In this document: piece by piece, positions 33,424-40,157 of the stretch
Position numbering within the stretch: the first letter of the stretch is position 1
Layout of the letters: each line of letters begins with the position of its first letter
Assembly: GCF_003049505.1 (NCBI RefSeq)
Contig: NZ_PYWN01000056.1
Location: 1-41,000, forward strand
From: Metasolibacillus meyeri
GTDB lineage: Bacteria; Bacillota; Bacilli; Bacillales_A; Planococcaceae
Length of the DNA: 41,000 nucleotides
Direction: 5' to 3'
The notes under the pieces: model-generated
What the model saw: the letters and a program-made list of their open reading frames with translations, nothing else
Told to the model about the DNA's origin: nothing
Databases searched by the model: none
Made by a program: the position numbers and the translations under genes

Positions 33424-34350
33424 ATGCAGCATTTACATAAAATTGCATTAAATGTTTTAACGGGCAATTTACAAGTTCAAGCAACCGAAACCTTGTTAAT
33501 TTTAACAGATATCCATCAGCAAGAGATTGCAAAAATCTTTTATGAAGCAGGCTTAACGATAACGAAAAATACTTTATTTGTCATGATGCCATTATTAGAA
33601 AAATCAGGGCAGGAGCCGCATTCAGCAGTGACGGATTTAATGGCAAGTGCAGACGTGACGCTTTGTGTGACATCGCACTCCTTAACCCATACGACAGCGC
33701 GAAAAAATGCCTGTGAAAAAGGTGGGCGAGTAGCTACAATGCCAGGCGTTACGTTAGCCATGCTGGAGCAGGGGGCGCTACATGCAAATGCTGAGGAAAT
33801 TGAAACCCTCGTAGAGCATTACGTACAGCTTCTCAATGAGACAGCGACAGTTCGCATTGTAAAGGATGGACATGAATTAACTTTTAGCATCGAAAATCGC
33901 CATGGCATTCCGTCTACTGGCATTGTCCGCAAGTCAGGAGACTACGGTAATATTCCTTCAGGGGAATCTTATGTCGCACCAATTGAAACATCGGCAAATG
34001 GCGAAATTTTAATAGATGGGTCGATTGCCAATATCGGTATATTACAGGAGCCACTATTATTAAAAATTCGCAATGGGCGATTAGAGGATGCAGTCGGTCC
34101 AGATGGGCCAAAGCTATTATCGTTACTTGGTGAAGAGAATGGACGTACGATTGCCGAGTTTGGTATTGGCGCAAATAAGAGCGCCATTTTGTGTGGCAAT
34201 GTGTTAGAGGATGAAAAAGTGTACGGCACGATTCATATCGCCTTTGGCAGCAACGCGCCATTTGGAGGCACTAACAAAGCAGATGTCCATATCGATTGTG
34301 TTGTGAAAAGTCCGATTGTGTATTTAGATGGTAAAGAATTAATTATGTAA
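33424..34350 (+). CDS. M29-like aminopeptidase/ring-cleavage family protein
   Basis: 308 aa. The N-terminal half (ETLLILTDIHQQEIAKIFYE, VTLCVTSHSLTHTTARKNAC) and the C-terminal half (GSIANIGILQEPLLLKIRNG, AEFGIGANKSAI, IHIAFGSNAPFGGTNKADVH, DCVV) follow the pattern of M29-like metal-dependent aminopeptidases, to which NicX-type dioxygenases also belong. The metal ligands would be Glu, His and Asp in the second half (AEFGIG, GTIHIAFG, DVHIDC). The IclR gene ends 13 nt upstream. It likely completes peptide breakdown, but an oxygenase-type reaction cannot be ruled out by reading. Confidence 0.7.
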   Translation: MQHLHKIALNVLTGNLQVQATETLLILTDIHQQEIAKIFYEAGLTITKNTLFVMMPLLEKSGQEPHSAVTDLMASADVTLCVTSHSLTHTTARKNACEKGGRVATMPGVTLAMLEQGALHANAEEIETLVEHYVQLLNETATVRIVKDGHELTFSIENRHGIPSTGIVRKSGDYGNIPSGESYVAPIETSANGEILIDGSIANIGILQEPLLLKIRNGRLEDAVGPDGPKLLSLLGEENGRTIAEFGIGANKSAILCGNVLEDEKVYGTIHIAFGSNAPFGGTNKADVHIDCVVKSPIVYLDGKELIM

Positions 34351-34398
34351 AAGAAATGACGAGGCTGTTGGAAGTTAGTAGGCCATCTTATTCAATTT

Positions 34399-34438
34399 GT
34401 ACTTTAAAGCTAGCAATGCTTTAAAGTACTTTTTTCTT
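34399..34438 (+). terminator. Strong terminator closing the peptide locus
   Basis: A perfect 12-bp stem, GTACTTTAAAGC (34399-34410) with GCTTTAAAGTAC (34418-34429), is followed by TTTTTTTCTTTT. It ends the transcript coming from the aminopeptidase gene. Confidence 0.92.
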
Positions 34439-34692
34439 TTCCAATGCCGATAGGAAATCCATGTGGTTTTTAAAGACGCATAGTTGCTGATTGCAGCATA
34501 GCCATAAATATGCCCGCAACAAAGTGATGCTTATGGCTAATAGTAACCCCATGATGACAGCAATTGTTGGCGCCCACAATGCATGAAAGAGCTTTGGCAA
34601 AGCTGTGTCAATAGCATTGTTGCAGGAACAGCAATGTCAGTTTGTGTGAACCATCGGAAACTCCACCATTTAAATGGCTTTGATTTTGGTAA
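34421..34692 (-). pseudogene. Decayed membrane-protein gene fragment
   Basis: On the minus strand 34690-34640 reads LPKSKPFKWWSFRWFT and QTDIAVPATMLLTQ. A frame change then continues ALPKLFHALWAPTIAVIMG, LLLAISITLLRAYLW and, to the stop at 34421, HMDFLSALEKKKVL. The joined text is a plausible polytopic membrane protein tail split by a frameshift, with no start codon or binding site. The stop lies inside the terminator of the aminopeptidase gene. Family not recognised. It occupies most of the gap 34351-34772. Confidence 0.45.
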
Positions 34693-34772
34693 GTACTATG
34701 ATTTTTGATACGAAGCAACTTATAAAGGAGAAAAGCGTTTTTAGTTTTAAATGGATAAAGGAGGATGATGAG

Positions 34773-35372
34773 ATGGGGTCACGTATTATGCATTTCATTA
34801 TTGCACAGCAAATTGCAGAGCGTATCGGCATAGAGGATACAGCGAGCTTTCTAGCAGGAGGTGTCGCGCCAGATGCAGCAACGGCAAAGGAAAGCGCTCA
34901 TTTTTACATCGGGCAAGATTATACGAGAAGCATTGATTATACCGGCTTTTTGGAAAAATATAAGGAACAAAAAGCACATCCCTACATACAAGGCTATTAC
35001 AGTCATTTAATTGCAGATGACTTATGGCTGAAAGGCTTTTATTTGCCTTGGCTTAAAAATCGAATGGAGCATGATGCCAATATTTTAGCATTATATCATC
35101 AAGATTTTAGATTATTGAATGGTAAATTGTTAGATTACTATAATTTAAATCATCTAGGGCAAAAAGCCTTTGATAATCAACCAAGCATTGTGAACTTGCA
35201 GGAAGTGACGCAACAGGAGGTTATGCAATTTCTTCCGTATGTAAAAGGAGATATGGACTACGACACAGAACGATTACAGCAGAAGCTACAAGTTTTTACA
35301 CTGCAACAAATCATTGGCTATATCGAGACGTCGGTTGAAAAAGGCTGCCTATATATGAAGCATGTAAAATAA
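34773..35372 (+). CDS. Zinc-dependent phospholipase C / S1-P1-like hydrolase family protein
   Basis: 199 aa. The N-terminal text (SRIMHFIIAQQIAERIGIED, then FLAGGVAPDAATAKESAHFY) and the later GYYSHLIADDLWLKGFY match small Firmicute proteins of the zinc-dependent phospholipase C fold, with His and Asp residues placed as metal ligands (MH, APDA, AHF, YYSHLIADD). There is no signal peptide, so it acts in the cytoplasm. The ATG at 34773 is preferred over an in-frame ATG at 34674 because AAAGGAGG lies directly upstream and the earlier part overlaps the decayed fragment. Substrate unknown. Confidence 0.75.
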   Translation: MGSRIMHFIIAQQIAERIGIEDTASFLAGGVAPDAATAKESAHFYIGQDYTRSIDYTGFLEKYKEQKAHPYIQGYYSHLIADDLWLKGFYLPWLKNRMEHDANILALYHQDFRLLNGKLLDYYNLNHLGQKAFDNQPSIVNLQEVTQQEVMQFLPYVKGDMDYDTERLQQKLQVFTLQQIIGYIETSVEKGCLYMKHVK

Positions 35373-35418
35373 GCTTGTAGAAATTGAGTTTGTATAATAG
35401 CTGAGAGAGGGGAAGAAA

Positions 35419-35592
35419 GTGAAACCATATGCAAGTAAGGAAGAGTTAATTCATACAATCCATGAAAAGTATCAAAAATATATTGCCGAATTTGCTGATA
35501 TACCAGAAGCCTTGAAAAATAAACGGGTTGAAGCAGTTGATAAAACGCCGTATGAGAACCTTTGTTATCAACTTGGCTGGATCAATAAATGA
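35419..35592 (+). pseudogene. Truncated ClbS/DfsB (DUF1706) family gene
   Basis: A GTG with GAGAGGGGAAG upstream opens 57 codons: KPYASKEELIHTIHEKYQKY, IAEFADIPEALKNKRVEAVD, KTPYENLCYQLGWINK, then stop. This is the N-terminal third of the ClbS/DfsB four-helix family, whose full members are about 160-170 residues and continue past LGWIN. The text after the stop does not resume the family in any frame I could read. 35593-35799 otherwise shows nothing recognisable. Likely a deletion remnant, though a short expressed peptide is possible. Confidence 0.65.
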
Positions 35593-35799
35593 AAGAAGAA
35601 TATACCTTTCCAAGAAAAAACAATTTTGTGTAAAGTTTCAACGAAGCTTCATCTGGCAATGTATAGTAGGAGGAAACGAGTATAAAGTGAACCTTCAATC
35701 AGTGGGATTTTTCTTAGCTTACAGCCTGTATCGGACGTACATAAAAGATTGTTCATACAGCATAAAATAGCAAGGAGAACTTTGGAAGGGGGCAAGGTG

Positions 35800-36309
35800 A
35801 TGAATTCTTTTGCATTGAGATTGTTAAAGATGTATGTTTTATTGCTAGCAGGGCTCTTTGGGATATTTGTATTGATTGGAAATTTAATGGATTATGGTTC
35901 GAATGAGCAGTTCGTCAAGCATGTGCTGTCAATGGATACGACATTTGAAGACAATGCGTTAATGTGGCGAGCCATTACAAATCCAGTGATGCACACAATC
36001 GGCTATTGGCTATTGATTGTTGCTGAAGCACTTTTCAGTTTTCTTGCTATTTTTGGTGCATATCAACTGTTTAAACATCGCAAAGCTTCTGGTACTGTTT
36101 TCAATGCGGCTAAAAAATTTGGCTTTTATGCATTTATCGTTGGCTTTTCCATTTGGTTTTTAGGCTTTATCGTCATTGGCAGCGAGTGGTTTGCGATGTG
36201 GCAATCACCGATTTGGAACGGCAAGCAAACGGCCATGGACATTACGGAAGTTTGGATTGGCTTTGCGATTTTGCTGGCGTTGAAGGATGGAGATTTGCAA
36301 GTAGAATAA
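35800..36309 (+). CDS. DUF2165 family small integral membrane protein
   Basis: A 169-aa protein with four hydrophobic segments: LLKMYVLLLAGLFGIFVLIG, HTIGYWLLIVAEALFSFLAI, FGFYAFIVGFSIWFLGFIVI, and AMDITEVWIGFAILLAL. The DUF2165 signatures NLMDYGSNEQFVKHVLSMDT and GSEWFAMWQSPIWNGKQTA are present. ATG at 35800 with GGAAGGGGG upstream; an in-frame GTG sits one codon before. Function of the family is unknown. Stands alone between the ClbS remnant and a converging small gene. Confidence 0.85.
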   Translation: MNSFALRLLKMYVLLLAGLFGIFVLIGNLMDYGSNEQFVKHVLSMDTTFEDNALMWRAITNPVMHTIGYWLLIVAEALFSFLAIFGAYQLFKHRKASGTVFNAAKKFGFYAFIVGFSIWFLGFIVIGSEWFAMWQSPIWNGKQTAMDITEVWIGFAILLALKDGDLQVE

Positions 36310-36314
36310 CGCAA

Positions 36315-36350
36315 AACAGCTCTTTAGCGCGGGGTGGCTGAAGAGCTGTT
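36315..36350. terminator. Hairpin between convergent genes
   Basis: A perfect 10-bp stem, AACAGCTCTT (36315-36324) with AAGAGCTGTT (36341-36350), fills most of the 44-nt gap between the DUF2165 gene and the minus-strand small gene. A shared terminator is likely although the T tracts are poor. Confidence 0.6.
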
Positions 36351-36353
36351 CAT

Positions 36354-36614
36354 TCATCGCATGACTTTTCGTACTTGTTTTAACTCGCTGATAATATAGT
36401 CTATCTGCTTTTGCAAATCGTCTGTTTCTTTGGATTGATTGTAATTTGGCGATGGAGGGCTCTGGTTATTGGCTTTCTCTAATGATCTTAGCGCTAAGCC
36501 TGCCGCAATCGCGCCTAGACCATCACCAAGTGCAGCAATTGAAGCCCCCATATACGCAAGCCTCGCAATTTGAATATCTGTTAAATCTGAAGATTGATTA
36601 TTATAATCACTCAT
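36354..36614 (-). CDS. Small helical protein, paralogue B
   Basis: 86 aa, the same length as the protein at 20160-20420. Shared features in the same order are TDIQIARLAYMG, LGDGLGAIAAGLALRSLE, a variable polar stretch, and a final helix DDLQKQIDYIISELKQVRK ending MR. The first helix is Gly/Ala-rich and hydrophobic, the last is a probable coiled coil. ATG with GAGGGGGA upstream. Function not known. Confidence 0.72.
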   Translation of the reverse strand: MSDYNNQSSDLTDIQIARLAYMGASIAALGDGLGAIAAGLALRSLEKANNQSPPSPNYNQSKETDDLQKQIDYIISELKQVRKVMR

Positions 36615-36681
36615 GACAAAGTCCCCCTCGTGATTAACTAGCTCAATCGTATTTTATGAATGAAAGTGAAGAAAAGTGATT

Positions 36682-37119
36682 CTACTTTTTATGGTGAAAA
36701 ACTTTCTGCTCTAATAGTGCTAAAGCCCCTGATATTGCCTCGACATCTTTTGAAGATGCATCATGAATCAACTGTAAAAACTGCTCCTCAATATGAGCAA
36801 ATGCCGCTGTCATCATCTTTTCGCCCTCCGCTGTCAGCCGAATGACGTGCTTTCGGCGGTCTGCTGGATCATTCATTTTCTCAATCAACCGTTGTTCCTG
36901 TAATTTCCGTAATTCACGACTCATATTGGGCAAAGAAATATGCAGAAAATCGCTAATTTCTGTTGCTGTCACAGCCGGACATATTTTCACATACTCTAAA
37001 ATTTTATATTGAAGCGCTGTAATATTGTCAAGTTTCACATTTTGCGTTAATGCTTGTGTCACTTGATGTAATGTCGCAGTAAAAGCGACAAATTGTTGAA
37101 ATAATCCATGTTTGTCCAA
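36682..37119 (-). CDS. MarR family transcriptional regulator
   Basis: A 145-aa dimeric winged-helix regulator. The DNA-binding part covers about residues 35-100 (LQYKILEYVKICPAVTATEI, HISLPNMSRELRKLQEQRLI, then the wing DPADRRKHVIRLTAEG). Helices for dimerisation flank it on both sides. TTG start, supported by GAGGTG seven bases upstream. Only one Cys (KICPAV, near residue 47) is present, so one-Cys thiol sensing is possible but unproven. It is divergent from an oxidoreductase gene, a common arrangement for MarR control of quinone or electrophile detoxification, and TTATC/GATAA motifs crowd the shared region. Confidence 0.9.
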   Translation of the reverse strand: MDKHGLFQQFVAFTATLHQVTQALTQNVKLDNITALQYKILEYVKICPAVTATEISDFLHISLPNMSRELRKLQEQRLIEKMNDPADRRKHVIRLTAEGEKMMTAAFAHIEEQFLQLIHDASSKDVEAISGALALLEQKVFHHKK

Positions 37120-37229
37120 ATGGTTTCACCTCTTATTTTTCCCGTTTTTGTGTGTAAGGCGCCCATTTCAAAACACAGGGTGAAATAGGGATGAACAGCC
37201 TGTAAAAACTCGATGAATGAAGCTTCACT

Positions 37230-37317
37230 TTATCAAGATAACAAATTGCTTATCTAAAAACAATTATCATTTGACAACTAAATAAATCGGGTATATTATT
37301 TTATTATCAAATGATAA
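37230..37317. promoter_or_regulatory. Oxidoreductase promoter with clustered TTATC/GATAA operators
   Basis: A near-consensus promoter TTGACA (37271-37276), 17-nt spacer, TATTAT (37294-37299) faces the oxidoreductase. Around it are TTATC-AA-GATAA (37230-37241), TTATC at 37250, TTATC at 37264 touching the -35 box, and the palindrome TTATCaaatGATAA (37304-37317) at the expected start of transcription. This is the layout of a repressor-controlled promoter; the MarR protein next door is the likely binder. Confidence 0.65.
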
Positions 37318-37334
37318 GTAATGGAGGGCGATTT

Positions 37335-37919
37335 ATGAATGCGCTAATTATCTATACATATCCAAATCATCAAAGCTTAAACTATGCCTTTTTACAAAAA
37401 GTTATTAAAGGGTGTCAAGAAAATCCTGCAATAAAGGAAATTCAAGTGCTTGATTTATACGAGGAACAATTTGATCCGAGATTAATCTTTCATGAGCAAA
37501 AGCGTCGTCGCGATATGTACCGCGACCCACAACTGGAAAAATATCGAGCGCAGTTGACATGGGCAGATAAAATAATCTTTATTTACCCGATTTGGTGGGG
37601 CAGACCACCAGCAATGTTATTAGGCTATATCGACCAGCTTTTCGCAGCTAATTTTGCCTATCGGGACAAAGGTTTATTGCCAGAAGGACTGTTGAAGGGC
37701 AAATCCGTTGTCTGCGTTTCTACAATGAAAGCACCGACCAGCTATTCTTTGTTATGGCTGCAAAATGCACATAAAATATTGATGAAAAGGGCATTGTTTA
37801 ATTTTGTTGGAATCAAGCGGGTAAAGTTTTTTGAATTTGGCAATATGGAAAGCAAAAAAGGGAGACAACAGAAAAAACTGGAGAAGGTTTATCGCTATTT
37901 TCAGAAAGTAGCCTATTAG
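37335..37919 (+). CDS. NAD(P)H-dependent oxidoreductase, flavodoxin-like fold
   Basis: A 194-aa flavoenzyme of the NQO1/KefF/MdaB type. FMN or FAD binding is suggested by ALIIYTYPNHQSLNYAFLQ at the N-terminus. KIIFIYPIWWGRPPAMLLGY is the family signature (residues about 75-95), followed by IDQLFAANFAYRDKGLLPEG and GKSVVCVSTMKAP. It would reduce quinones or similar electrophiles by two electrons in the cytoplasm. The ATG at 37335 follows GGAGGG; the earlier in-frame ATG at 37311 falls inside the operator. Probably repressed by the divergent MarR protein and induced by its substrate. Confidence 0.88.
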   Translation: MNALIIYTYPNHQSLNYAFLQKVIKGCQENPAIKEIQVLDLYEEQFDPRLIFHEQKRRRDMYRDPQLEKYRAQLTWADKIIFIYPIWWGRPPAMLLGYIDQLFAANFAYRDKGLLPEGLLKGKSVVCVSTMKAPTSYSLLWLQNAHKILMKRALFNFVGIKRVKFFEFGNMESKKGRQQKKLEKVYRYFQKVAY

Positions 37920-37979
37920 CAAATACTTATAGCTGTTTAAATAAGTAAAGGCAATGCTATTATATGGGCACGTGACTAA

Positions 37980-38018
37980 AGAGCCATCTATCGTGGATTT
38001 CTCCAGCTAGATGGCTCT
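37980..38018 (+). terminator. Terminator after the oxidoreductase gene
   Basis: A perfect 11-bp stem, AGAGCCATCTA (37980-37990) with TAGATGGCTCT (38008-38018), with GTTATATAT after it. Confidence 0.65.
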
Positions 38019-38115
38019 GTTATATATGTACTGTACAGGTCTGCTTAGCTTTATCTTTCGTTCAGCGGATATTTTTTATTTTATAGAGAGATGAAGGAGT
38101 AAAGGCTGTAGCATT

Positions 38116-38419
38116 ATTTTAATCCATTTTCTCAATAGAATAAGAAAAAATCCCCAATAGAGGCGACCTCGTAACACGTCCCATATTTCAATCCATTCTC
38201 TCTATGAAGAGAGAAACCACTTTGGCTTCACGCATTGGAGCGAGATACGTCATTTCAATCCATTCTCTCTATGAAGAGAGAAACGCCTTCCATGCATTTT
38301 ATGGGAGGCTGTTTAATTTATTTCAATCCATTCTCTCTATGAAGAGAGAAACCGGGAACGGCTAGTCAGTATAGCGCTATGCTACAATTTCAATCCATTC
38401 TCTCTATGAAGAGAGAAAC
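38116..38419 (-). CRISPR. CRISPR array 1, type I-C-like, four intact repeats plus one degenerate
   Basis: Identical 33-nt repeats lie at 38185-38217, 38252-38284, 38320-38352 and 38387-38419. A decayed repeat is at 38116-38148. Spacers are 38149-38184, 38218-38251, 38285-38319 and 38353-38386 (34-36 nt). Read on the minus strand each repeat begins GTTTCTCTCTTCATAGAGAG and ends ATGGATTGAAAT, matching the type I-C pattern (stem near the start, GGATTGAAAT end). The decayed repeat at the low-coordinate end and the AT-rich leader at the high-coordinate end agree that transcription is on minus. No cas gene lies in the window to the right or left. Confidence 0.95.
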
Positions 38420-38578
38420 TGTGAAAAAACGTATAAAAATAATATTTATCATTGTTTTTCACTAAAAAATAAATCTATAAGGTTATATTAACCTCACTCA
38501 TTTCCAATTTAAACAGAAAATAATCTACCTTATTGGTGCGAATCCTCCAGGAAAATCATGTTTGCTTTACATTCGCAC
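38420..38578 (-). promoter_or_regulatory. Leader of CRISPR array 1 (copy 1)
   Basis: Directly abuts the last repeat. It contains a GTGAAAAA/TTTTTCAC inverted repeat next to the array, AGGTTA-TAT-TAACCT further out, and an outer hairpin GGTGCGAAT (38535-38543) with ATTCGCAC (38571-38578). The same layout, largely the same sequence, recurs at 38773-38932. Confidence 0.7.
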
Positions 38579-38603
38579 TTACTTGTTTAAATCAAGGCAA
38601 GAG

Positions 38604-38772
38604 ATTTCAATCTATGCACTCTATACAGAGAGAGACGTAATGGCTTTTCGAAGCTAGTAGATGCTACTTTGATTTCAATCCACTCTCTCCATGCAGAGAG
38701 AGACGTGATGTTAAGTTACCAATGATGGCAACAAAACAAATTTCAATCCACTCTCTCCATGCAGAGAGAGAC
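38604..38772 (-). CRISPR. CRISPR array 2, type I-C-like, three repeats
   Basis: 33-nt repeats lie at 38672-38704 and 38740-38772 (identical), with a diverged terminal repeat at 38604-38636. Spacers are 38637-38671 and 38705-38739, both 35 nt. On the minus strand the repeat begins GTCTCTCTCTGCATGGAGAG and ends GTGGATTGAAAT. It differs from the array 1 repeat at four positions. One pair of changes at the base of the stem keeps base pairing (T-A in array 1, C-G in array 2). As in array 1, the decayed repeat marks the far end from the leader. Confidence 0.93.
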
Positions 38773-38932
38773 TGTGAAAAACAATATAAAAATAGCATTT
38801 ATCATGGTTTTTCACTAAAAAATAAATCTATAAGGCTATATTAACCTAAAAGTTTTCCCATTTCAATGGAAAAATGTTTGTGTCATTGGTGCGAATCCCC
38901 CTAGAAAATCATGTTTGCTTCACATTCGCACC
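38773..38932 (-). promoter_or_regulatory. Leader of CRISPR array 2 (copy 2)
   Basis: Near-identical to the array 1 leader over the first 75 nt next to the array and over the distal hairpin GGTGCGAAT (38888-38896) / ATTCGCACC (38924-38932), but diverged in the middle. 38933-39071 holds no cas gene fragment I can read; it is the upstream region of the hydrolase. Confidence 0.7.
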
Positions 38933-39003
38933 AATAATATTTATTTGGCGATTCAACGTATCTTTATATGCTAATTGTGCCGTCAATTAAAATAGCATAG
39001 ATG

Positions 39004-39035
39004 GATATTCATCTAGATTAATAAACATGAATATC
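39004..39035. promoter_or_regulatory. Inverted repeat upstream of the hydrolase gene
   Basis: GATATTCAT (39004-39012) and ATGAATATC (39027-39035) form a perfect 9-bp inverted repeat separated by 14 nt, ending 36 nt before the start codon. It could be an operator or a leader hairpin. Confidence 0.4.
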
Positions 39036-39071
39036 TTACTATGGACATCACATTAGCTGGGAGGAATCTTT

Positions 39072-39851
39072 ATGGGGTACTTTGTTCCAGTAGAGCCAAG
39101 GGTGAATTTATATGTAGAAGATATCAATCCAAAAGGAAATAAAACAATCGTATTTTTACATGGCTGGTCGCTAAGTCATAAACAGTTTGAATATCAGTTT
39201 AATGTTCTCCCAGCTATGGGTTATCGCTGTATAGGCATAGATTGGAGGGGTTTTGGCAATTCTGATAAACCAATGAGTGGCTATACTTTTAACAGGCTTA
39301 CGGATGATGTTCGTGCAGTGGTTGGTGCGCTTCAAATAAATAATTTTACGCTTGTTGGTCATTCTACTGGAGGGGCGATTGCTATTCGATATATGTCTCG
39401 TCATAACGGCTTTGGTGTAGCGAAGCTTGTTTTGATTGATGCAGCAGCTCCAACTGGATTTACCGCAGAAACTGCTAATAACTTTCTTACAGCAACTTTA
39501 AATGACCGACCTAAAATGATACAGGATGTAACAGATAGCTTTTTCTTTCAATATATAACAAAAACATTTGCGGATTGGTTTTTCCAACTGGGTTTACAAG
39601 CAGCAAGCTGGTCGACTGCCGCCATTATTATGACATTAAGAGATGAAAATTTGCACACAGACCTTCCAAAAATTAATGTCCCAACTTTAATTACTCATGG
39701 TATTCATGACAAAGTTATTCCATTTGCACAAGCTGAAGTGTTAAATGAAAAAATAACAAACTCCCAGCTTGTTGCGTTTCAATATAGTGGTCATGGTCTT
39801 TTTTGGGAAGAACGTGAGAAGTTTAATCAATTACTGGTGCAGTTTATTTAG
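39072..39851 (+). CDS. Alpha/beta hydrolase
   Basis: A 259-aa cytoplasmic hydrolase of the alpha/beta fold. An oxyanion-hole strand is seen in VFLHGWSLSHKQF (near residue 29). The nucleophile elbow is LVGHSTGGA (Ser near 97), the acid lies in THGIHDKVIPF (near 212) and the catalytic His in YSGHGLFWEE (near 239). WRGFGNSDKP after the second strand is typical of the epoxide hydrolase, esterase and haloperoxidase-like group. ATG with GGGAGGA upstream. It lies directly outside the CRISPR leader, where cas genes would be expected. Substrate not predictable. Confidence 0.9.
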   Translation: MGYFVPVEPRVNLYVEDINPKGNKTIVFLHGWSLSHKQFEYQFNVLPAMGYRCIGIDWRGFGNSDKPMSGYTFNRLTDDVRAVVGALQINNFTLVGHSTGGAIAIRYMSRHNGFGVAKLVLIDAAAPTGFTAETANNFLTATLNDRPKMIQDVTDSFFFQYITKTFADWFFQLGLQAASWSTAAIIMTLRDENLHTDLPKINVPTLITHGIHDKVIPFAQAEVLNEKITNSQLVAFQYSGHGLFWEEREKFNQLLVQFI

Positions 39852-40038
39852 TCGATACTTTGACTTAAATTATTCAACTAAAGGGCGATAAATATAATTA
39901 TTATGTTGATTTTTCACAATCAAATCGTAAAGTTTGCTGAGACAAAGCTTATGGCATATCGAGACTAGGGGAGGGATTGGAGGTTTTAACTTGATAAGGA
40001 AAATTATAAGTAAGTATGCTATTAGTCATTTGTAGGAC

Positions 40039-40090
40039 AACAATTTATAGTAGTAATTCACTGGCTATAAATTGTTGTTTGTTTTCATTT
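40039..40090. terminator. Bidirectional terminator between hydrolase and MBL gene
   Basis: A perfect 12-bp stem, AACAATTTATAG (40039-40050) with CTATAAATTGTT (40065-40076), is followed by GTTTGTTTTCATTTT. It lies between two convergent genes. The rest of 39852-40157 shows no gene. Confidence 0.8.
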
Positions 40091-40157
40091 TACGATATGC
40101 TGAATTTCTATTTTGAAAAAGGTGTAGTAATCGAGCACTTCCTATCGAAGTGGCTAA

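Noticed and set aside
33914-34261. 115-aa minus-strand open frame inside the aminopeptidase gene
   Set aside because: Antisense shadow of a gene with clear family pattern; His/Arg/Tyr-rich composition without family features.
35528-35770. 80-aa plus-strand open frame
   Set aside because: It overlaps the ClbS-like remnant in another frame, has no recognised motif and no binding site.
38933-39071. Remnant of cas2 or another cas gene next to the CRISPR leader
   Set aside because: I read this stretch on both strands and found no Cas-like protein text; it is AT-rich upstream sequence of the hydrolase gene.
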